Below are positions 20,350 to 32,300 of a stretch of DNA of 64,000 bases, in pieces (positions within the stretch are counted from its first letter, which is position 1; every line of letters begins with the position of its first letter). Under the pieces are notes generated by a model, which saw only the letters and a list, made by a program, of their open reading frames with translations, did not search any database and had not been told where the DNA came from. The stretch is from Symsagittifera roscoffensis (taxonomy: Eukaryota; Xenacoelomorpha; Acoela; Convolutidae): assembly GCF_963678635.1 (NCBI RefSeq), contig NC_087064.1, forward strand, positions 69,430,123 through 69,494,122. The letters are read 5' to 3'. A program made the position numbers and the translations under genes.

Positions 20350-23300
20350 CTGGAACAGATTTGATCGAATAAATTTTCAGATTTAAATAATTGTGGTTTC
20401 TGCGATCCGCAGAGAATCTATGAAAGGGTATTTTGACCCGTCTAAGCATAGTAGGTTTCTCGTATTTCCCTAAATTTTGTTATTTTGTTGAGTTATTTTG
20501 AGCCACGTTATTTTTTGTCACTCAAGGTTGTGTTTTTTGCTTGAAGGTTTTTTTTACTTGAATTTCTTTAATTAGTTTTCAGTAATTTAAATTCTTTTAT
20601 TCTAATCTCTCAATTTCGGACAGTATCTGGAAGCATGATCAAGAGTTTACGCATTTGAAAGCACAAGCACTTTTAAAAAAAATTGTAGTATCCATTCCGT
20701 CCTGAAAAAGCTCTCGATCAACCTTGACGCCAATGCAATGATTAGTTCCTACATAATATTGAAGATTATTTGGAAATTAAAAGTTCTCACATTTTTTGTT
20801 GAATCATGCTGGTTCATTTTAATTTTTTTTTCGTTAATTTTTCGCTAATTTGATACAATTATCCATCAATGGGGTTAAAACGGTTCAAAATCAGACCTAT
20901 AATTCTCAATTATTAATCAAGTCGAGCCAAATCTCTATGTGACTAAATGTTTGAGCTTTAAAATAGCATTAATGCAGCAATACGTGCAGGTGCTCGTCCC
21001 AAGATAGAATCGTTGGTCTTTAGATGTTTTTGTGTTGTTTTGTAGAGGGATTCAGTCTCGCTTCAGTCCACATGAATGAATCTCTGTCATCTTTTTTTAA
21101 ACAAAAAACGGCACGGAGACGGTAAGAAGACGCAAAACAGAATTGAGCTACCATGGTAACCGATTTTAATGAAAAATCTAATTTTACAAAAAGGCAACGA
21201 GATTTTTTTCGCGCCTTTTACTGTCATACGACAAATCTGGGCATCTATAAGGCGACGATTCGTAACAGGCGACGAATAGAATTTTAACGGCAAAAATTTG
21301 CAGACAGCTATTTCAAAATTTCGGACCACCCCCTTTATAAGGGATCCCAAAGTTACAACACAAATTTAAAACACTAATGCTGACCCAATTTGACAATGAT
21401 GAGCGAACACGCGCAGGTCAGAAAAGAAACTAGACTTCCATTGCTCGGTGCAAGTATGAAAGATGGGTCCCGCCATCTGCTTTAAGGGATCCAACTATCA
21501 TACTTATACCGGGGCTTTAAGATAATGACTGAGGGTGATATTTAAAATGGAAACATTTCCCTTATTGGGGGGTGCAGCTGGGCTTTATATCCATAGTGTA
21601 ATATCCGGGTTGAAGTCCGCGATTATTTTTTCGACTTCGTCGGTCGCGCCGATGTTAAATCCGCCACCGAAAATCCATAGTCTGGACAGAGTTTTAAGTC
21701 GCGGACAAGTTCTGGAAAGAACGCATCTGGGTCGCGATGGTCGAAAAATTGGTCGCGGAATAGCCGAAAAATTCATCGCGACGTGGTTGAAAAATTAGTC
21801 GCCAAAAAATAAAGAATAGTCTAAGACCGTTCAAGAACACTTATTATTAAAGAATAATTATGCATTAAAATTAAAGAACTATTATTATTATTATTAGACA
21901 TCTGACCTCGCAGGACTGGTAGTTCTGCTGGAGTGTGTTGTGTCCAGGGTGCATGTCTCCAGTCCGAAAGAGGCCACAGAAACTGCAGTCGTGGACACCT
22001 CCGAGGCCAACAGGACCCGACTGAAGCAGGAGGAGGCGTCCCCGATACCACTGCATGTCACACACGTAGCCACAGTCTAAAAAATTAATTATAATAATAA
22101 TTGTGGTTTCAACGATTCCCAGAGGATCTATGAAAGGCCTTGCAGCCTAGCATAGTCTGATTCTCTATCTTCCCCACATTCTAGATTGAGTTCTTTTGTT
22201 GAGCGAAGCTTGTTTTTTTAGCGATTCAAGGCCGTTTCACGCTGCAATAGTGGTACCACGTGAAAGTTCTAGACGAAGTTTTAGAAGCTTCATGTCAAAA
22301 TAATGGCAGAATCCTTTTCTATCAACGAACCTCAATCAACCTAAAATTATTGACAATATGGGTGACGTGTTGCTAATGATTTGGCATTAGATATAAAGTA
22401 AGAAGCCAAACGTTTTTTTCTCTGCACCAAAGCATGAAAAAATATAACGAACATAAAACACTCAGTTTTTGACCGATCAAGGAGCTGAATTCTAATCAGT
22501 TGCTATGCAAGTAGCTCAGAGTTTTCACGACCACGATAATTGAAATTCCTTCATTTGTTTAAATAAGGCAACCAAAGTCTTTTAGCGATATTTAAGCTTT
22601 TGGTAATATTTTTCATTTTGGTATGAATAGCTAGACTACAATAACTTTTATGAAATTGCCTAATTGAAATTTCAGCACTGCAATGATTTTGAGTCGACGA
22701 TTTTGAATGATTGAATGAAACATACCGGAGCTAAAAATAGCAGTTTATAAGTAATTTTTATAAATTATGTTCATAAAAGCAAATCTTACTAAACCGCACT
22801 ACGGTATCGTCTATGCGTGGTAAACTTCCACACAGCGTAATTGAATCATCGGGGGGGGGGGGGGGGGGGGGGGGGTGGGGGGTTGCAACAAAGAATCCCG
22901 CATGTTATAATTTTAAGAATGCGAAGATCGAATATTACTGCATTACATTTGCATCATATAATTTAAAATTGAACTTATCCCAGCTTTAATAATTTAACGT
23001 CTCTTAATCTCACTTTTAAGGAAAAAACTAATAACCTTATGATAACAAGTAATCAGAGACATTTGAAAACGGACCATATGCTCTAGCGACATACTCTCAG
23101 GCTGGACACTGGGTTATAAATTGTACAAAAAATTGTATTTTTTGTAAGCCCAAATTAGTTATTATTAAAAACAACTTACAGACGCAGTTGCCTTGTCCAT
23201 CATGCAGGAGTCCAGTGGCACATGCACATTGTGCAGAGTCCAAACCCTCGTCATTCGCTCCCTCCTGGCAGACACAGCTGGTACTGCCCAGAGCCTGGTT

Positions 23301-26300
23301 GCAGGCTGCCTGCACACATTGTACTGTGGCTGTGTAGACATTAGACCCCGTAGTGTCATACGTCCAACTGGTTCGAGGCGTGTACCTGAGTCGCAAAAGT
23401 GGATCTTTTTATCTATTCTGTCCAAATCAGATTATCTCGAATTATGAAAATAAAAACAAAAAATAGTCTCATTTAATTGGCAGAAATTAATTACCTTGCC
23501 AACACACATAGTTTGAACAAAAAGTTGCTTTTAATTAGCAATTGATTTGATGTTAATTTAGCTTGGGCGGATTAACTTAACAGACCCGCAATACCAACAC
23601 CGTTACGATTCGTTTATTTGTAGGCGCTGATAATAGTACTTTTGATTCCAGGAAGGGGTGTAGCAATAAGAATGTGCTTATTAGCACGTCAATTAAAAGC
23701 GCATATTAGAGTTAACAAATCGTGAAATAACGAGCAAGGTGGAAATAAGACAAGTTGGCATAGGTGAGAGGGGGGGGGGGCATTTGTCTTGGGAAAATTG
23801 TCCTGATACCCGTTTACATGGGCTTATTAACCAAACATGATAATAGGCCGGTTCCCATTGACAAGCAGTAAAAAACCCAAAAAAGTGAGTTCATAATGTA
23901 AGGATTAGATTTACTTTACCCAAGGTAATTGGAGCAAAAAACTTGCAGGAGTCTTGCAAAAGCTTCCAGACCTTACAATAATCTTGCAAAGTACTTGCAA
24001 ACTTTGCGTTCTTCGGACGAGCAGATTAAAAGGCCAAGTCTAGCAATATATTTTTGCTAAATTTTGGAAGAGGTTGCTTTCCTTTAACTATGTAGAACTT
24101 TTTTTCTATGATTTTTTTCTCTATGTCACTCACCCATAGGCGCAGCAGTTGCCCCCTGTGCATGTTCTGGTGCAGTGTTCTTGGGTCTGGTCGCAGAGCT
24201 GGGTGCAGGCGCCAGTGCCATCGGGTGCGTATCCAGGGGCACAGCGACAGAGTCGGTCGTCGTAGCCATGCAGATTCGTCACTGCAGTTGGACACTGGCA
24301 GTTTGAGTCGGTCGGAAGACATTCCACCACTGAAACAGAAAAAAGGGCTCTTAGCTATATCCCCCCCCCCCCCCAAAGCTCAGAATAATCAATTTCAATG
24401 TACTTTAACAAGCTAATTTGGCTGAAATGTGATTTTTTGGTGTACAGTTTGAAGAAGAAATGTGTCCAGAATATTCATTTGTTTTTTCACCATGCAAATT
24501 TTCATAACATGAATGTGCTTAGTTTGTTTTTTCAGTCGAAACGTTCAGGTTGGATCTTTTTCTACAAACTTACACCACGGATTTTTTGAGTTTTTTTTTC
24601 GAATTTTCAATCGGATAAAAAAGCCCGCTTATCGTTTTGGTTGATAAGTCTTATATTTTTGGAGACACGTTTTGGTCTTCAAGCGAGACGATTATAACAA
24701 TAAACGTCGAGCTTTTTTAAATTTGAGGCGGCAGTAAATTTTTTGCGGCAACTGAAGTCTTAGAAATTTACCATGCACAAGCCCGAAAGCAAATAGCTAA
24801 ATTGTTGGATTATTTTTGCAACAAATTGGGATGTAATCTTTGAAAGGTTCGTGAACTCATCTAGCCAAAACTGTAAATGTGAGTGAAAATTACCAAGCCA
24901 AAAACCATGAAAAGAGTGAACAAAATGAAAAACAAACAACAAAGTTGCATTTTTTCTTAATATTTACGTACAGTAGCAGTTTTTGTTGAGGTTTAGGTCG
25001 TAATGAGCAATGAAACCAGTGGCGCACTTCTCAGTCGTCTCCGTACACGAATTGGGGCTGTTCATCATCCAGTTACACTCACGCACACACCCTCCTAAAA
25101 GCGACAGGCTTTAGAAAATAGGGATCTTTTTAACTGTACCCCCCCCCCCCCCTCGGGTAGCTAGAAAGGAATATCCTCCTATAAAGAAAGAAATCAACGG
25201 TTAAGCATATCAGAATTTTATACCTAGTAACGAATATCCCCTTTTTGCAAGAGATAGTTAAAGAGATCCGAAAATAGATACACGAAGTTGACGTAAATAG
25301 ACATATTGTACATGTCAATTTTATTAATTGAAATTTGTTTTTTTTTTTAAAAAAGGGAACAGACGTACATTTAAGAAATTGCATGTATACTTTAGTTTAT
25401 ATGGGGCAACGCTTCAAGTATAAACCAAGAAAGTTAAATAGAGTTACTGTAGAAAAAAGCGCATGCAGACATTAAATACATTATAAGCTCAGTCGAATTA
25501 AAACAATCGGGTCATTTCATTTTTTTTTGAAAAGCAGTTAGTTTGTGATAAGGATCCCACAATTTAACGGGAGTCTTGGGAGGACTAACCATTGAGATCG
25601 GAGACGAGTCCGTCCTTGCAGATGGCGTAGTTGTTGATTACAGACTCGACAGTGGTCGTCTCATAACTGCAGGGACCATCCGACTGTTTGCTGTACATGT
25701 ACACGTCGAGGGAGGAGTCGCAGGCTGTGAAGAAACAGTCGTCGTCCACCACTATGCCACACTTGCACAGCTTCTCGGGGTTGGATCCGTGTTGGTCTAA
25801 AATAGGAATAAAATTAATACTCATAACAATAATCATAACCATAATCATAACCAGGATAGCCGGTTGTTGTGCAAGTAGCACAGAATGTTCCGACCACATT
25901 CTCGATTTTTTTCAAGTTATTGTCTTTTCTTGTACATTGTGTGATGATAGAGCAATACAAACATATGAAAAGTAGGTGAATTAGGCATAAACGACTATAA
26001 TTGTATTAAAAAATAAATAAACAAAACAGATGAAAAAAATTTATTTCAACTTTTTGCACTACAAATTTCAAATATTCTCAAAAGTTTTTTGCCAAACAAA
26101 GCGCCATATAAGGGGGGTGGACGCCTTTTCCTCAGGGAATCGACCCCCTGCCGACCCAAAAGGTCGCCCTTTGGTAGTTTTTAAGAATTTTTAAAAACGC
26201 AATTTTTTTTGTCAAAACTTTCCAAAAAGTGCCCAAAAAGTGCGGTTTTTTTTTTTACTTTTTTCCGAAAAATTGCCTGCGGCGCAGAAAATTTCGCCAA

Positions 26301-29300
26301 AACACAAAGTCTTATGTATCATGATGATTCGGATATCAAAAGATCAAGATGATCCTGGTCTAAACTATTTATATTATTAACCATTTACCTTAAAATACCC
26401 TGGTCACGGAGATCGACATTAGTGAGAAACGATGCCAGTTTTTCTCATTATGTTTTTCCGAACATTTATCTATTGAAGAGAATGTAGTACGGCTACTAGC
26501 AATTTCCGCTCCAAAAACAGTCATTTCCACCCCAAAAGCAGTCAGTTCAGGGAATGACTCCTTTTGGGGAGGAAATGACTGGGTTTTTAGGGGCGGAAAC
26601 GACTTTGTTTTTGGGGGTGAAAATGACTGGGTTTTTGGGGGCTGAAATGACTGGGTTTTTAGGGGTGGGAAAGACTGCGGAAATGACTGTGGCAGAAATG
26701 AGTGGTCACGGCTTAGTACCTAGCCATGTGCAGGAGCATCCGGTGGTGTGGTCTGGGATCTCCTCAACCCAAGCACGCAGAGGACACGAGGCACGGAAGT
26801 CGATGGCTAAAACACACAGATGGACACCAATCAGTGAACTTCAATTTAGTTTAATGGTAAGTATACATATATGTTTCATTAGTATAAGAAACCCTTTACA
26901 ATAAAAAACACACGGACATTGGTTCCGTTATTTAGATGAACAGGATATTATTATTGTAATCATTTATAACCACCGTTTAGACTTCATCAGATACACTGCT
27001 GAGAAAATGAATGAAACCTGAAATTAAAAACGCATTTTTCTCAAATTAGTTGACATTAAGAAAAAAACGATGAAGATAAAACTTGCTTAGGATTTCAGCA
27101 GAATTAATATGATGCAATTTATGTTTGCAAATTTCGGGCCAAAAATTTTACCCCTATCTTTCACAGAATCATTTTTTACTTGCTTAGTCAATCAAAAGTT
27201 ACGCCAAAACTAGTTGATCGATGATGGTCATAACTATATGAATGTGAGCCTCTTAGGTAGCCCAACAAACTTCAACAAGGGTATACTCTTCAAAACATTG
27301 TAAAAATAAATTAATTTGTTTGATAGACAAACACCAATTTTTTTATTTAAATATTTTATTTAGTAAAAACGACCTATCAAAAAAACCATTAATTTAGACA
27401 ATGTTTTGGAAATAATACACTTGTTAAAATTTGTTAGGCTACGTAAGAAGCTACATAATTATTTATGTAGGCTACACTTATGTAGGCTACATACTGTTAG
27501 GCTACATAATTATTTCAGTGATCGACCAAGTAGTTTTAGCGTAATTTTTGATTGACTAAAAAACAACAAATGATTCAATCAATTGCACCACATACTAATT
27601 CTGCTAAAACTCTAGGCAAGTTTTGTTTTCGTCATTTTTAACTTAAAGTTAACCCAAGTTGAGAGCCCGGGTTGAAAACCTACCGTTAATTATTGTTTTT
27701 TCCTTAGTATCACAGTGATAGCTATTTTCCAGCGCTGATTCTTGTATAATTGAAAAATCAGTGCTAAAACTTAAGAAACTTTAACTCATTTTAGTATTCG
27801 TCAAATGCGAGTGTCAGTTGATAAACCTTGTAAGTTGTGTAAAGATATGGCGCAGAGGTAGCATACATATCTAATAAACTGGTGGTTGCGAAATCAAATC
27901 CAGGTACTTTACAATTTGGCTCGTTTTGATTGGTTTTTTATTGCTGTTTGATCGCTTAAATTCAGTCAAATTAGTGATTGTTTGTTGACAAAATTTGCTA
28001 TTGTGTCTATGAACATCGATAACTTATCAATGGCGATCGCTTTTTTTTTTCACGTTTTTATCGCTAATTTTCAATCTGAATTCAACCCAAGAAAAACGAA
28101 TTTTAGACTTCTAATTTAATGCGTTTTGTCAGGATAATTTAAATCAGCAACTGTATTATCAAAGGGGATGTCAAATAGTATTATTTTAACCTTCACTCTA
28201 ATTTATGTTGTTGGATTCAATTGTATTTAGAGATTTCATACCAGCCAAAAGCTCAACGGTTTTTGGGGCTGAAGACTAGTCATTGTTCTGATTTCTGAAT
28301 GATCAAATTGAACCTACTCAACTTGAAGTTTTAACTCCTCTTAGTTTGGCTTAGAGTTTTAACATTCAAAAAATTAGTTAATTCTAAACCAGTCATAGTT
28401 TGGAACCCATCCTCGCATCGTCTTAGTATACTTCTTACACGAGCTTTGCTATTCCTAGTTTTTAACACTATATACATTTCATTATCATAAACAACCCTTT
28501 ACAAAAACTGACCCACAAGGAGATTACGACGAGCACAGTAGCTCTTGCTTTAATGGGCTCAGGTAAATCTGAGAACTCAGGTAAAACTTTTTGTCATTTT
28601 TTCTTTTCGACAAAAACTATTTCCTAAGACCTAAATTGCCTTTTCTAGGCGCAAGCTCATCGCCGAATTTTACAGTATGTAGGCGCCAAAAATTTCTTCA
28701 GAAAAACTTAAGGGTTGGTCGGCCAAAATGGCAGTCATAAAAAAGTATCAAAGGGTCATGAAGGGTGGTATTGAACCTCTGAATAGAACTCCCCCCCCCC
28801 CCCATTCTTCTCCGCTAAATCCGATACTCTTCATACCTCGCTAATAAAACAAGCTAATAAAATATGTTAATGGGTTTGCTTCATTTGTGAAAAAAAAACT
28901 GAAATTTAGTTACGTTTGCATAGAGTGTTGAAATAGGAGTTCACTTCCAGTCCCGAAGTGTTATCTGCCCTGATCTCCGCAAACTTCAGGTCAGTGCTGT
29001 ATCCCGGTTTACAGTAACAGGTGTCCAGTAGTGAGCTGTCTATGCACTCGCAGTTCGGGTCCGAGCCAGGGCTGCACTCGACTGGACGACAGTAACCTGG
29101 GAAGAGGTACTTGTTGCCGACGAAGGAAATGCTGACGGGGGTAGTGGTTCCGACTGAGATGGTTCCGCTGCAGGAACAGGTGTCCACGTCTCCCGGGTGG
29201 GTGCAAACGCATCCTTCGACTGTGTTGTCGCACTCGTACGGCTCGCATCTGAAGACCAGTTACTTCAGTTAAATTAGGTAAAAAATTCAGATAAATCAGG

Positions 29301-32300
29301 ACTTTCACGTCTAGTTAGGTGACGCAAATAACCGTTGATTGATTATTGTTCCGACCATTTGAAAAGTGTGGAGGAACTTTGTATTCGGGTGTGTTTTAGT
29401 TTTTTCTTTTTTCCTTTTTGTTTTTTTTACCGCAAAATCAGGTGCGACAAACAATCATCGGTCGATATTTGTCGTGTGATATATCATATTAAGATATATG
29501 ATATATTCAGGCGCGGATCTAAGAATTTTTCGGTGGGGGGGGGGTGGATTTTCAAAAAAATTTTGAAAATTTTGTCGACTTTTTTTTAGATCGACCAAAT
29601 TGATTTTCTGAGCTCTCTCAAACCACTATAAAGACCCTAATTTGACAAAAAATTTTGGAAAAAAGCCAAAATTCTACCAAAAAATTTTGTTTTTCGGCGC
29701 GAGCTCCCCCTCAGAATTAGTATAGATTGGCGCCCAAGGCGCCTTTAGAAAAATTTTAAGGTCACTCAGCCAAAAATGGATATCTCAAATTAGTACAAAA
29801 GGGGACCCTTTTGGGCCTTCAGGGGATCGAATACCTCAAGGCGAAGGGGGCGTCCGCCCCCTCCTAAATCCGCTACTGGATATATGTGATATATCATATA
29901 AAGAATTTTCAGTTTTGATTCGCACATAAAAATTTTTTCTCAGTGTCGAGAAAAACCGGTTTGAAATTTTTGATTTCTGATCTAATTTCGATCTAATAAG
30001 GTGAGCGTGCAGACTCACAATAGCTTATTTAAGCTTCAGTTAAGCCATAAAAAAATTAGTTATACTCGATTAAGGTTAGTTTTTGTTGTCGTTTTGGGAA
30101 TCAAAAATTTCAAAATTTCTAAAAACTAAAAAAAAACTTTGAAATTGTTTTTACGATTTTTTTTGTTTTTCTTGACATTTTTCGACAGTAACTGGCAAGC
30201 TTTTTTTGTGCTGGATAACTTGTGTTTTTTTTTCAAATTTGTTTTGATAAGTTTTTAACTCAAAATACTTAGATATGATTTTCATGTCATCGATTCTAAC
30301 CTGTACTTTCCAGTGACGGTGTCCCAGATTGAGTAGTATCCCTTTCTACACTCGCATCCAGTTCCAGTACACGCAGTCACATTATTACTCGCAATCTTAC
30401 AATGATCCTCTCCTGCCGTACACTCCAGAGCACAGGTCCCGTCGTTGTTACTAGACGAAGTATAGGGGGGTTCACATTTACAATTTGTCATGTCGTGCGA
30501 TACGGCTCCGAGAACATACTGACACTTGCACTTTCCAGTCGTGTCCACGAGGGGGTTGCACGGCGCTTGCACGCAGGTTATATCCGAAGTGAAGTCGACG
30601 AATTGCGGGTTGTAGCCCAGTTCACAGAAACAGGGGGGCGAAGTGCAGTTTGAAGAGCCGGGGGAGTTGACGGTGCCCCCCTCGCGACAGTGGTGGTCGA
30701 CGGATTGGACAGTGGTGTTAATTGTGCACCCAGCTGTAAACACAAATCTTTGGTTTTTTTGAATTATTTTTGTCTTTTTTTGTAAACACATGCGTAAACA
30801 CAGAAAAATAGCTAGTTTTACTTCGTTCTTGAGGTGTTCTTGACATGCTCAATGCATTTTGTCGTCTTACCAAGTGTACTAATTTATTCTAAATTAGCTG
30901 TTCTAGAACTTTATTGTGCCCCGTTTGACCACCATGCAAGAAAAAACCAATTTTAGTCCGGCCTACTATTACTTTTGGCAGCAAATAAATCCTTCAATAT
31001 ACATACAAAAATCAGAAAGCTGGATCTCACAATACATATTTACTTAGAGAAAAAATTTCGCTGTTTTGCATCGAGGTAGCACAAAGATGCCGTACATTGT
31101 GCCTTCTATGGTCCAGGTCATGGCCCGTGAGTTTTTTCCCCGAGTCGAGATGCACTTCTTACGTATCGACCGTCTCGACCAAACTTCGGTATGTTTATAA
31201 ATAACTCACCGGTGCAGTGTCCTATGTTTCCGGGTAAGTTGTCGGGTACGAATCCTTCTGCGCAGTGGACATTTGTATAGTCGTTCTGACTGATGAACAC
31301 CCCCTTGTTGCAGTTGGCGTCGAAGTCGAAGTCGCAGTTCACGCGAATGCAAGTCACACTAGTTCCGTCATATACCTAGTGAAACAATTAAAATTACTTC
31401 ACGCTCGAGAAAATATCCGACAAATTTTGATAGAAGCTTTAAAATTTAAAAAACGTCAAGGCGAAAGCTTAGAAAAATTTCTAGGAAAAAAATCGCAGAA
31501 AAAAAATTTAATTTCTAACTTTTTTGAAATGTCTTAGTATTTTATTCTTAAAAAATTTTCTTCAATTTTTTTCTTGAAAACTCGTAAAGGACATTGATCT
31601 CAAAACTGAATATATACCAAATTGCATTTTTATATGCATCAATATGTATGAATGCACATCTGTAGTTATTTATTAGTACCCCAATTAAATGCTCTAATTA
31701 TTTATTAGAGCATTTTAAGACTTTTTCCGGAAAAAAAAACAAGAAAAATACCCAAAACCCATACAAGAAATTTCATTACCTTCATTGACTCTTAAAAATT
31801 GAATTAGAAAGAGCAACCTGCCAATTCATTGCACCAAAAGGAGAGTTTTTTGGGGAGAGGGTTGTTGATAGTTGAAATGATGAAGAAGTGATCTAAATCT
31901 CACGTTACGATAAAATAGGCTAGAGTAATAATCTGTACTTTAACGTAAAAAGGGGGAGGGTTCTCATGCTTGAAGGACCGAATGCTTGAAAAGTTTCAAC
32001 CAATCAAAATCGCGAAGCGTTTCTATTGGCTAAATGCCTTTCTCACAAAATCGAAGTCAATATTAACAGAAAATGTATTAAATCAGTGGAAAATAATCAA
32101 AAATATTACAAATTGCGGGTTACAACCGCAATACTATTCAGATAATCATCAAAATTAAAGAGGTCAAAATCATAAGAGGTTTCCAGTCTTGAAAACTCAT
32201 CTGCTTATTATCTAATCGGTCAATATTAACACTTATGGCCTGGATTTGTTTTCTTACTTTAAGATTTTTGCAATTTACTTTGAGATTTTGAATGCTCAAT

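Larger units (their letters stand above)
20350..21906 (-). other. Intron 21
   Basis: No exon seen. Holds a copy of the GCAGAGGATCTATGAAAGG repeat (20387-20478) and a CpG-rich repeat (21595-21805); an ATT triplet run near 21884. Confidence 0.6.
22077..23179 (-). other. Intron 20
   Basis: No exon seen. Contains repeat copy 22095-22188 and a run of 25 G (22851-22875). Confidence 0.6.
25797..26719 (-). other. Intron 16
   Basis: Holds an R3 end fragment (25855-25905, TGTTGTGCAAGTAGCACAG), a hAT-type MITE fragment and a minisatellite; no exon seen. Confidence 0.6.
26807..28913 (-). other. Intron 15
   Basis: Contains a 600-bp palindrome, a tRNA-like relic and a hAT-type MITE fragment; no exon seen. 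Confidence 0.6.

Noticed and set aside
22851-22882. 25-base G run as a possible G-quadruplex regulator
   Set aside because: Such runs are common here (23769, 24361, 25139, 28791, 50351) and prone to assembly error; no specific role is supported.
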